Positions 1 through 5,239 of a stretch of DNA of 8,630 bases are shown here, piece by piece (position 1 is the first letter of the stretch; each line of letters starts with the position of its first letter). The DNA comes from CAWBRT01 sp050015355 (lineage in GTDB: Bacteria > Acidobacteriota > Terriglobia > Terriglobales > Acidobacteriaceae). A program made the position numbers and the translations under genes. Under the pieces are notes generated by a model. That model was not told where the DNA came from. It made no database searches and saw only the letters and a program-made list of their open reading frames with translations. The stretch covers positions 1-8,630 of the forward strand of contig JBEKBO010000153.1 of NCBI GenBank assembly GCA_050015355.1. The letters are read 5' to 3'.

Positions 1-1
1 G

Positions 2-109
2 CGCGGCAAACTCTTCTATCGCTTGGCCCAGCAGGCTGTGCAGGTAGATCCGGTCCCGTTTGCAACCCTGGTCAAACCACAACCTGTTGCGTTCGGTGGC
101 GTTAAGTAA
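2..109 (+). CDS. C-terminal fragment of an unidentified protein, possibly a transposase
   Basis: The frame is open from the left edge and ends at TAA 107-109, giving about 35 residues that begin RGKLFYRLAQQAVQVDPVPF and end in FGGVK. The start lies outside the window. The basic/aromatic stretch followed by a Pro-rich end resembles the C-termini of some DDE transposases, but that is an impression rather than a firm match. The complementary strand also has one open frame through this stretch, so even the strand is not certain. The abrupt change to AT-rich, non-coding-looking DNA right after the stop would suit the end of a mobile element. No terminal inverted repeat could be confirmed because the other end is not in the window. 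Confidence 0.3.
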   Translation, partial: RGKLFYRLAQQAVQVDPVPFATLVKPQPVAFGGVK

Positions 110-235
110 ATACCCACTTGACTCGAATCTGTTTGGGTGATTACTTCGGGTTTACTTGGTTCGCGGGGCTCGGCACATCCGAAAATTACGTTATTTTGGC
201 CTTCCGAAATTTTGCGCTATTTTGTGCTAGAGACT

Positions 236-266
236 TGCACATCGTGCTCTTTATGCACATCGTGCA
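236..266. repeat. Two copies of the palindrome TGCAC-ATC-GTGC(A)
   Basis: TGCACATCGTGC occurs at 236-247 and again at 254-265. Each copy is an inverted repeat, TGCAC-N3-GTGC, and the second extends to a perfect TGCAC/GTGCA pair ending at 266. Start-to-start spacing is 18 bp. Paired short palindromes of this kind are typical of operators for dimeric helix-turn-helix regulators. The nearest regulator gene starts about 300 bp downstream, so any autoregulation is inference. Confidence 0.45.
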
Positions 267-346
267 CATTGAAGAATCAGCAACTTATTTTGTTTTCAAC
301 ACGCGCCCGAATACAGTTAGTAACCCCCACGCTTGTTCGCGATTCA

Positions 347-368
347 TCCCTGTTTTCTCCCTGTTTTC
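347..368. repeat. 11-bp perfect tandem duplication (TCCCTGTTTTC x2)
   Basis: TCCCTGTTTTC is present at 347-357 and immediately repeated at 358-368. It lies in the AT-rich spacer beyond the left-edge gene fragment. Its function is unknown; it may be slippage or part of an element boundary. Confidence 0.6.
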
Positions 369-426
369 ACTGATTTATTCTGGTTTTATGTGTTGATTCA
401 TAATTTCAACCGTAAAAATACGTGCC

Positions 427-561
427 TTGCCTCAGAATCATCTTGACATTCAGGGTGCAATTGCCGCAAATTACGCCCAGCCTGAGGTTTACCACGTTGA
501 TTCGGATCACGATGGTAAACCTGAGGTGGAGTGCCCGCTCTGGCAGCTCCGTTACTACTGA
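427..561 (+). CDS. Possible small ORF abutting the XRE regulator
   Basis: After a stop at 394-396 this frame stays open to TGA 559-561, and the regulator's ATG begins at the very next base. A TTG at 427 would give about 44 residues ending in HVDSDHDGKPEVECPLWQLRYY-type sequence (acidic middle, aromatic C-terminus). The composition looks protein-like, and the directly abutting TGA-ATG would allow translational coupling. This matters because the regulator has no good ribosome binding site of its own. Against it: no ATG or GTG start, no clear Shine-Dalgarno, no recognised family, and the frame overlaps a strong inverted repeat. It could be a leader peptide, the remnant of a longer gene, or chance. 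Confidence 0.3.
   Translation: MPQNHLDIQGAIAANYAQPEVYHVDSDHDGKPEVECPLWQLRYY
443..472 (+). promoter_or_regulatory. Weak candidate promoter upstream of the XRE gene
   Basis: A perfect TTGACA at 443-448 is followed at about 18 bp by CAAATT (467-472), a poor -10 match. Position and strand suit transcription of the 562-1098 gene, and the inverted repeat at 485-522 would then lie in the transcribed leader. If the small ORF at 427-561 is real, this box would be inside it. Confidence 0.25.
485..522. repeat. 38-bp inverted repeat just upstream of the XRE gene
   Basis: The outer arms AGGTTTACCA (485-494) and TGGTAAACCT (513-522) are perfectly complementary. Inside them CG/CG and TGAT/ATCA also pair around a TCGG loop, giving about 16 base pairs with two single-base bulges. 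There is no T-run after it, so it is not a typical intrinsic terminator. It sits 40-77 bases before the regulator's ATG, where it could be an operator for a dimer or an RNA structure in the leader. Confidence 0.6.
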
Positions 562-1098
562 ATGGCCACGCTTCTAGCGCCTGTTGACTCCAGAGAAGTC
601 CTGCGTTGTGATCACTGTGACCTGGTGCAATTCCGGACGGCTAATAACCTTTGCCGCAAATGCAAAACCTCCTTCGATGAAGAGCCAGAGCCAGTCATAA
701 CTATGCCGATCGCCCAGCCGGTGGCGGTTGCTGAACCCGGCAGCAGACCACTGAGCGTGGCGGGAGCGATCCGCGCCTTGCGAACCCGCGCCGGCTTGAG
801 CCAGCGCCAACTGGCGCAGCGCATGAACGTGCCGCGCACCTACGTCTCAAAAATCGAGAACGAAAAGGCCTGTCCCACGCTTTCATCCATGCAACGGCTG
901 GCCGATGCGCTGAACGTTACCATATGCGATTTGCTGCGCAATGGCGAACCGTCATTGGAGGACCAGATCCGGCAGCTTCAGGGCGACGATTTCATTGCCG
1001 AGCTGATTCCCTATTTACGGAAGCTGAACTCGGTGCAGTGGACCAGCATACTGAACGAGATACGGGCCATGACGGTGCAGCCACGCCGCACCGCCTAG
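562..1098 (+). CDS. Zinc-ribbon/XRE-family transcriptional regulator
   Basis: A 178-residue predicted cytoplasmic DNA-binding protein. Residues 16-34 carry two CxxC pairs (C16/C19 and C31/C34) expected to bind one zinc. A Pro/Glu/Val-rich linker (about 38-62) follows, then a Cro/C1-type helix-turn-helix at about 67-125 with the typical GLSQRQLAQR, PRTYVSKIEN and LADALNVT segments. The last ~50 residues look helical and could mediate dimerisation. I associate this CDHC...CRKC plus XRE layout with acidobacterial regulators, but no target is known to me. ATG 562 is chosen because it keeps the whole ribbon. No Shine-Dalgarno precedes it, and it directly abuts the stop of a possible small ORF, so translation may be coupled. 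Palindromes at 236-266 and 485-522 are candidate binding sites. Domain call is strong; biological role unknown. Confidence 0.9.
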   Translation: MATLLAPVDSREVLRCDHCDLVQFRTANNLCRKCKTSFDEEPEPVITMPIAQPVAVAEPGSRPLSVAGAIRALRTRAGLSQRQLAQRMNVPRTYVSKIENEKACPTLSSMQRLADALNVTICDLLRNGEPSLEDQIRQLQGDDFIAELIPYLRKLNSVQWTSILNEIRAMTVQPRRTA

Positions 1099-1138
1099 AC
1101 CGGATTCGGGATAGAACTCTCGCCCATAATTGGTGCTT

Positions 1139-1185
1139 GGTGCCCCACGTTCGCCCGCTGTTGGCTAACGTGGGGTAGTTTTCTT
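1139..1185. repeat. Palindromic repeat copy 1, terminator-like
   Basis: Arms CCCCACGTT (1143-1151) and AACGTGGGG (1167-1175) form a perfect 9-bp stem, extended inside by GCC/GGC across one mismatch. TAGTTTTCTT follows, so on the plus strand it resembles an intrinsic terminator for the XRE gene, whose stop is about 45 bases upstream. The 41 bases from 1141 to 1181 are identical to those at 1307-1347, so this is a dispersed repeat first and perhaps a terminator second. Confidence 0.75.
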
Positions 1186-1229
1186 GTCCCCAGACGCTCC
1201 CGCCCTCGTACTAAACATACTTCATGAGT

Positions 1230-1305
1230 GTCATCCTGAGCGAACCAGGGTCCCCGGCAACGGCCGCTTTGCCGTTGCTGGGGTGTTGCAGCGAAGGATC
1301 TGCAG
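1230..1305. repeat. Dispersed-type intergenic repeat with strong internal hairpin
   Basis: It begins GTCATCCTGAGCGA (1230-1243) and ends AGCGAAGGATCTGCAG (1290-1305), a head and tail I associate with widely scattered intergenic repeats in acidobacterial and other soil genomes. Inside, CCCCGGCAACGGC (1252-1264) pairs with GCCGTTGCTGGGG (1271-1283): 13 bp with one G-U pair and a 6-base loop. No T-run follows. It lies between copies 1 and 2 of the CCCCACGTT repeat. Only one copy is in this window, so dispersal is from general knowledge, not seen here. Confidence 0.55.
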
Positions 1306-1435
1306 GTGCCCCACGTTCGCCCGCTGTTGGCTAACGTGGGGTAGTTTCTTTGAACCCAGAACAGAGTCGATCCCACGCTTGGGTACCCCACGTTCCGCCC
1401 GTCGGGGTCCCGGCGAGCAGCGCTCGCCTTGACGG
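1305..1435. repeat. Composite palindromic repeat, copy 2 (outer hairpin plus GC module)
   Basis: Part A (1307-1347) is identical over 41 bases to 1141-1181, with arms CCCCACGTT 1309-1317 and AACGTGGGG 1333-1341. About 17 bases later comes GAGTCGA (1364-1370), then another GGTACCCCACG head (1382-1392), then module B: CGGGGTCCC followed by a GGCGAGC/GCTCGCC hairpin (1412-1418/1422-1428) framed by CCGTC (1399-1403) and GACGG (1431-1435). The same order and spacing recur at 5012-5180. It ends about 5 bases from the stop of the corC-type gene, so it may help terminate that transcript or protect its 3' end. Confidence 0.65.
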
Positions 1436-1440
1436 ACTAT

Positions 1441-2739
1441 TCACGCAATGCCGGCCTGGTTCCTGTTGGGCGGCGCTGGTTTGGACTCAGCCGCCGAGAT
1501 CGAGCTTACGCGCACACGTTCCACGCGGCGGTTCGTTGACTCCAATACCTCGAAGCGCAGACGATCCTGTTCGACGATTTCCCCGGGCGAAGGTATATGA
1601 CCTGCAATCTCCGTGACCAGTCCGGAGACAGTCGTCGATTCCCAGTCGCCCAGGCGGATGCCGAACAGTTCGTCCAGCCGATCGACATCCATGTTGCCGG
1701 GCACGACATAGGAAGTTTCGCTTTCGCGAATGATGTCCGACTTGCTCTCGCCTTCCTCTCGCAGTTCGCCCACGATCTCCTCGACCAGATCCTCCACCGT
1801 CACCAGTCCGGCCACCCCTCCGTATTCGTCGATCACGATCGCCATGCGGGTATTCTGGCGCTGCATTTCACGCAGCAGTTGGCTGCCGCGCTTGGTCTCC
1901 GGAACGAGGTAGAGATCGGTCTTCATCAGCTCCTTCACCGTACGGTGGTGAGCTTCGGTATCGGAAACCTGGAGCAGGTCGCGGGCCAGAACAATGCCGA
2001 CAATGTGATCGAGATCGCCCTCGTAGACCGGGACGCGCGAATACGGGTGCTGCTGGAGCATCTCCGTCAGTTGCGCAACCGTCGTTGAGGCGGGAACGGC
2101 AAAAATCTCCGGCCGTGGGCGCATGACTTCGCGCACGATTTTGTCGCCGAATTCAACCACGGAATGGATGAGTTGACGGTCGCTCTCTTCCAGGATGCCC
2201 TCATCCTGCCCGGCCTCGATGAGCGCGTCGACGGCTTCGGAGGGATGCTCGGGCTGCTCACTCGTGTTCTCCTTGCGGGTGAGCGAGACAACCGATTGCA
2301 GAAACCCCAGCACCAGCGTCAAGGGCAAGGCAAGGTAGATAAGGGCGCGAACCACGGGAACAAGCGCCAGCAGCCAGGCACCACGAGTGCCGGCGAAAAA
2401 CAAATAGGGCAGAAAGCGATGGAAGACAAGAATGATGATGACGATCAGCAGGATTAACTGAACGATTTCGCCGGCGCCCCAGCGGCCGTGATAAGTGGAG
2501 GTTACCAGCAGCAGGGTGATGGCGGCGGTGGCAAGCTGCTCCAGCACGGCCATCGAGAGTGCCGCTCGCCAGCGGCTGACCTTGAGCCGGGGCTCGATCT
2601 GCTGTTCGAACAGCTCGATGTTGTCCTGAAATTCGCGCGAAAGAAACTTGCCGGCTTCGCTGTAGAGCCGGGCGACGTAGGAGACCAGCGTCAGCACACC
2701 AATCAGCAGAATGAGCACGCAGACGAACATGGGGCTCAT
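1441..2739 (-). CDS. CorC/HlyC-family (CNNM plus CBS pair) membrane protein
   Basis: A 432-residue inner-membrane protein of the hemolysin C/CorC family, linked in other bacteria to Mg2+/Co2+ handling; its E. coli neighbourhood equivalent is ybeX. Hydrophobic segments lie near 5-25, 62-82, 92-112 and 120-150 and form a divergent CNNM (DUF21) region. A cytosolic CBS pair follows (about 205-262 and 268-325, with VMRPRPEIFAVP, YSRVPVYEGDLDHIVGIV and IVIDEYGGVAGLVTVEDLVE), then the CorC_HlyC domain (about 340-412). It overlaps ybeY by 4 bases (ATGA), so translation is probably coupled. The start is not settled: AAGGAG lies only 2 bases before ATG 2739 but 11 before the in-frame ATG at 2730. It is last in the phoH-ybeY-corC set. 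CBS and CorC domains are clear; transport activity is inferred. Confidence 0.9.
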   Translation of the reverse strand: MSPMFVCVLILLIGVLTLVSYVARLYSEAGKFLSREFQDNIELFEQQIEPRLKVSRWRAALSMAVLEQLATAAITLLLVTSTYHGRWGAGEIVQLILLIVIIILVFHRFLPYLFFAGTRGAWLLALVPVVRALIYLALPLTLVLGFLQSVVSLTRKENTSEQPEHPSEAVDALIEAGQDEGILEESDRQLIHSVVEFGDKIVREVMRPRPEIFAVPASTTVAQLTEMLQQHPYSRVPVYEGDLDHIVGIVLARDLLQVSDTEAHHRTVKELMKTDLYLVPETKRGSQLLREMQRQNTRMAIVIDEYGGVAGLVTVEDLVEEIVGELREEGESKSDIIRESETSYVVPGNMDVDRLDELFGIRLGDWESTTVSGLVTEIAGHIPSPGEIVEQDRLRFEVLESTNRRVERVRVSSISAAESKPAPPNRNQAGIA

Positions 2740-3470
2740 CGCTCCTTACCCCGGCGGCCAGACAACCCCAACAAGCCAACAACGGGCTTGTCGGGGACCC
2801 CACCAGACAACCCCAACAAGCCAACAACGGGCTTGTCGGGGACCCCACCAGAAGCGCGCTCGCCACGAACTTCGGAGCGTAACCTCCGCACGCGCACTTT
2901 CCCGCCAGCGGAGGCTGTCCGCTCAGGCTTGCCTTTCGCCCGGTCCGAATTCGTGCGCTCGATCAGTCCCTCGGGAAGCCCCAGAGTGCGGCGCAGGAGA
3001 GCCTCCTTGCGTGCCATCCGGCCGTTATCGCTTTCGTGATCGTAGCCGGCGAGGTGGAGCAGGCCGTGCAGGATGAGGGTCTTGATTTCGATAGCGACGC
3101 CGTGTCCGAGTAGTCTGCCGTTCTGCCGCGCGATGTCGGCGGATATGGCGATATCGCCCGCATACCCGGCACGGGTCCCCGGCGACGGTGGCCCCTCGAA
3201 AGGAAACGAGAGCACATCGGTTGAGTAGTCCTGGCGGCGGAACTCGCGATTCAGGCGTCGGAGTTGCGCGCTTGAGGCGAGCAGCAATGTCACCTCGCCC
3301 TCGAGTTTGAGCGTTCGGCGACCGCGATTGAGAAAACGCGCCAGCATCGCAACGCTTATGCCTTCTACCGCTTTGTCAACGATGACCAAGGGTGCTCCGG
3401 GGGTTACGGACTGAGTCGAGGGCGCGCCGTCTGAAAACACTAATGGGAGGGCCTGCCGGAACCCTCCCAT
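2736..3470 (-). CDS. ybeY: Endoribonuclease YbeY with a repeat-derived C-terminal tail
   Basis: YbeY is a single-domain metal-dependent RNase for 16S rRNA 3'-end maturation and ribosome quality control. The diagnostic motif HGLLHLAGYDH gives the three zinc-binding histidines (135, 139, 145 counting from ATG 3470), and YSTDVLSFPFE (82-92) is the other family signature. The core runs from about LVIVDK (28) to LGLPEGL (169). Start choice: ATG 3470 lacks a Shine-Dalgarno and sits inside a 9-bp inverted repeat. TTG 3389 has CCGGAG 5 bases upstream and begins right at LVIVDK, so a 217-residue product from 3389 is at least as likely. Most YbeY proteins are about 150-180 residues. Here a basic tail of some 70 residues follows, ending in two identical GGVPDKPVVGLLGLS units encoded by 45-bp DNA repeats. 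The gene is 18 bases (from ATG) or 99 bases (from TTG) after phoH and overlaps the corC-type gene. Confidence 0.93.
   Translation of the reverse strand: MGGFRQALPLVFSDGAPSTQSVTPGAPLVIVDKAVEGISVAMLARFLNRGRRTLKLEGEVTLLLASSAQLRRLNREFRRQDYSTDVLSFPFEGPPSPGTRAGYAGDIAISADIARQNGRLLGHGVAIEIKTLILHGLLHLAGYDHESDNGRMARKEALLRRTLGLPEGLIERTNSDRAKGKPERTASAGGKVRVRRLRSEVRGERASGGVPDKPVVGLLGLSGGVPDKPVVGLLGLSGRRGKER
2758..2847. repeat. Two perfect 45-bp tandem repeats inside the 3' end of ybeY
   Basis: Unit 1 is 2758-2802 and unit 2 is 2803-2847, identical; a fragment (CCAGA) of a third follows. Each unit holds a hairpin: in unit 1, CCCC (2766-2769) and ACAAGCC (2771-2777) pair with GGCTTGT (2785-2791) and GGGG (2793-2796) across one mismatch. 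On the minus strand the unit reads GGGGTCCCCGACAAGC...GGCTTGTTGGGG, closely matching the intergenic module GGGGCCCCCGACGAGG...GGCTCGTTGGGG at 5035-5064. The 45-bp length keeps the ybeY frame open, so the repeats are translated. Confidence 0.85.
3443..3470. repeat. 9-bp inverted repeat in the phoH-ybeY junction
   Basis: ATGGGAGGG (3443-3451) and CCCTCCCAT (3462-3470) are perfect inverted repeats around a 10-base loop. On the transcribed (minus) strand the hairpin includes the upstream ybeY ATG and is followed by TAGTGTTTTCAG. It would bury that start codon, favouring the downstream TTG 3389, or it may act as a weak attenuator or processing site between the two cistrons. Confidence 0.5.
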
Positions 3471-3488
3471 CCATGGTATATCGAATTT

Positions 3489-4568
3489 CTATTCGCGCGC
3501 CGAATGGGACTCAAGTATGGAGTCCCCAAGCGAGCCTCTGCGAACCGATGGCAGTGCCGAGCCGCCATTGTCATTGGCACGGGCCTCCGGGCCGAGATCC
3601 AGTTGCAGCGACATCTGCTGCTCCTTCCAGACCTTGTGTTCTTCATAGGCATGGACAATCCGCTGCACCAAGTGATGACGCACGACATCGGTCTCGTCAA
3701 AGAACTGGAACGAGAGGCCTTCGACGTTCTTAAGCACGGTAATGGCCTCGATCAGCCCGCTGCGGTTCGCGTTCGGCAGGTCGATTTGCGTGATGTCACC
3801 CGTGATCACGGCCTTGGAATTGAATCCCAGGCGGGTGACAAACATTTTCATCTGCTCGGAGGTCGTATTCTGCGCCTCGTCGAGAATGACAAAGGAATCG
3901 TTCAGCGTGCGTCCGCGCATGAAGGCGATGGGAGCGATCTCGATGACGTTCTTTTCCAGGAAACGATCCACTCTCTCGGGCTCCAGCATTTCATACAGCG
4001 CGTCATAGAGCGGGCGGAGATAGGGATCGACCTTTTCCTGCAGAGTGCCGGGCAGAAATCCCAGGCGCTCGCCGGCTTCAACCGCCGGACGCGCCAGAAT
4101 GATGCGGTTAACGCGCTTGGAAATCAGCGCCGAGATCGCCATGGCGACGGCCAGATAGGTCTTGCCGGTACCGGCCGGACCGATGCCGAAAACCATGTCG
4201 TTGTTCTCAATCGCATCCAGATAGCGGCGCTGATTGATGCTCTTGGGCTGCACCTGGCGCTTGCCGAACGAGCGCTGGCGGCCGGCTTCGGCAAGCCCGC
4301 GCAGACTGGCGCTGGGATCGGACGTCACCACCCGAAGCAGCGAACCCAGGTCGCCGTTGTTGAACTGGTGACCGGCGCGCTGCAGGTGGTCGAAATCGAC
4401 AAACACCTGCTCGGCGCGCGCCACATCGCTCGCCGCGCCCTCGATCTCGATCGAATCAGACTTCAGATTGATGGTAACGCTGAATCCATCCTCCATCAGG
4501 TGCAGGTTTTCATCGCGAGTGCCAAACAGGGTTTCGATCTTGGGGCTGATTTCAACTTTTTTCTTCAT
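3489..4568 (-). CDS. ybeZ: PhoH family ATPase (PhoH-like, YbeZ)
   Basis: A 359-residue cytosolic P-loop ATPase of the PhoH/YbeZ family, which acts with YbeY in RNA metabolism. Residues 1-80 form the usual N-terminal PhoH-like region (MKKKVEISPKIETLFGTRDE). The nucleotide site is clear: Walker A GPAGTGKT (130-137) and Walker B VILDEAQN (227-234), plus the family segments ILARPAVEAGERLGFLPG (157-174), RTLNDSF and VITGDITQIDLP. The last ~45 residues are low-complexity and variable. ATG 4568 is chosen because family similarity begins at MKKK. The frame is open further upstream to TTG 4793, but that stretch is Cys/Trp/Arg-rich and does not look coded. GAGGTGG about 14-17 bases before the ATG is a somewhat distant ribosome site. 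First gene of the phoH-ybeY-corC set, matching E. coli ybeZ-ybeY-ybeX order. Confidence 0.95.
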   Translation of the reverse strand: MKKKVEISPKIETLFGTRDENLHLMEDGFSVTINLKSDSIEIEGAASDVARAEQVFVDFDHLQRAGHQFNNGDLGSLLRVVTSDPSASLRGLAEAGRQRSFGKRQVQPKSINQRRYLDAIENNDMVFGIGPAGTGKTYLAVAMAISALISKRVNRIILARPAVEAGERLGFLPGTLQEKVDPYLRPLYDALYEMLEPERVDRFLEKNVIEIAPIAFMRGRTLNDSFVILDEAQNTTSEQMKMFVTRLGFNSKAVITGDITQIDLPNANRSGLIEAITVLKNVEGLSFQFFDETDVVRHHLVQRIVHAYEEHKVWKEQQMSLQLDLGPEARANDNGGSALPSVRRGSLGDSILESHSARE

Positions 4569-5011
4569 CGAGGACTCGATCACCACCTCAAGCGCATACG
4601 CGCAGTTGTGCCGACGGACGCGACTCGCCGGACCATGGATTTGAAGATGTGTTGAAAGGATGAGAAAGAGACGCGAGATAATTCGCCAGCAGGCGAAGCA
4701 AGCTGGCCGGCAAACAGGACCCGAAATGCTCTCCCAAAGACGTGGAGCACTCCCCTCTGGCGAGAGAGTAGCCTGAGTTATCCCTCCAGTCAATGAAACT
4801 ATTCGTTAAAAGGTACAGCCTTGATAACGTGGTACAAACCTCCACCGACCCTGCAAATAGTTGGATGAACCGGCCGACGGAAACGAGCCGGTGCACTTAC
4901 GATTTTAGCCTTTTTTTCACAAATCTGATCACCCCGATTGTGCCTGGTAGGCCGCGTTTGCCCTGATTCGGAGCTCGATGCGCCTCATTCGCCCATCGGG
5001 CTCCCAGGCAT
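4569..5011. other. Intergenic region upstream of phoH, probably holding its promoter
   Basis: No convincing gene is seen; the open frames here on the minus strand (4569-4793, 4588-4896) lack family features and good starts. Minus-strand promoter candidates are TTGACT (4788-4793) with TACTCT (4765-4770) at 17 bp, and an isolated TAAAAT (4902-4907) preceded by an A-run (4911-4917). A small inverted repeat ACCGGC/GCCGGT lies near 4870-4892. None is strong enough to name as the start site. Confidence 0.35.
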
Positions 5012-5180
5012 GGTGCCCCGTATTCGCCCGCGTCGGGGCCCCCGACGAGGCTCGGCTCGTTGGGGTGACTGGGCTAACGTGGGGTAGTTTCCTAAAATCT
5101 AAACGGAGTCGAACTCAGGGCCGTCCCTCACGGTTGGCCCATTCGGGGTCCCCCGGGTGAGCACAGCTCGCTGGTAGGGC
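5012..5180. repeat. Composite palindromic repeat, copy 3, with inserted inner module
   Basis: The head GGTGCCCC...TTCGCCCGC (5012-5030) and the tail GGCTAACGTGGGGTAGTTT (5072-5090) match copies 1 and 2, but the 4-base middle of those copies is replaced by about 40 bases. These contain the perfect palindrome CGTCGGGG-C-CCCCGACG (5031-5047) and GCTCGTTGGGG (to 5064), the same type of module as in the ybeY tail. Then GAGTCGA (5106-5112) and TCGGGGTCCC (from 5143) with GAGCA..GCTCGC follow in the same order and nearly the same spacing as at 1364-1428. It lies upstream of the 5240 gene. Confidence 0.65.
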
Positions 5181-5239
5181 ACCTCGGTGCTCAGGCCGAC
5201 ACGGTCTGACGGAGCACTGACCAATGGTAAGCTAGCGGC

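Larger units (their letters stand above)
110..420. other. AT-rich intergenic region without a convincing gene
   Basis: This stretch is clearly richer in A and T than the rest of the window. Open frames of 92 and 78 codons exist here, but they have low-complexity Phe/Ser/Leu composition, no ribosome binding site and no recognisable domain. It does hold paired palindromes (236-266) and an 11-bp tandem duplication (347-368). The composition differs from both flanks, which suggests either an insertion scar next to a mobile element or a long regulatory region. Confidence 0.5.

Noticed and set aside
118..396. 92-codon open frame in the AT-rich spacer
   Set aside because: Low-complexity Phe/Ser/Leu composition, no ribosome site, no domain; overlaps another open frame of similar quality.
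2758..2847. CRISPR array
   Set aside because: Only two directly adjoining units with no spacers, inside a gene and containing dispersed-repeat sequence.
3504..4655. 383-codon plus-strand frame antisense to phoH
   Set aside because: Exact shadow of the phoH coding strand in a GC-rich gene; its translation shows no family features while phoH has clear Walker motifs.
4569..4793. 75-residue N-terminal extension of PhoH to TTG 4793
   Set aside because: Family similarity begins at MKKK (4568); the upstream residues are Cys/Trp/Arg-rich and unlike PhoH.
4588..4896. 102-codon minus-strand frame upstream of phoH
   Set aside because: No family features or ribosome site, and it overlaps the likely phoH promoter region.
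4870..4917. Intrinsic terminator (ACCGGC/GCCGGT followed by a T-run)
   Set aside because: The T-run starts about 19 bases after the stem and no plus-strand gene ends here; the A-run on the minus strand fits promoter-upstream DNA better.
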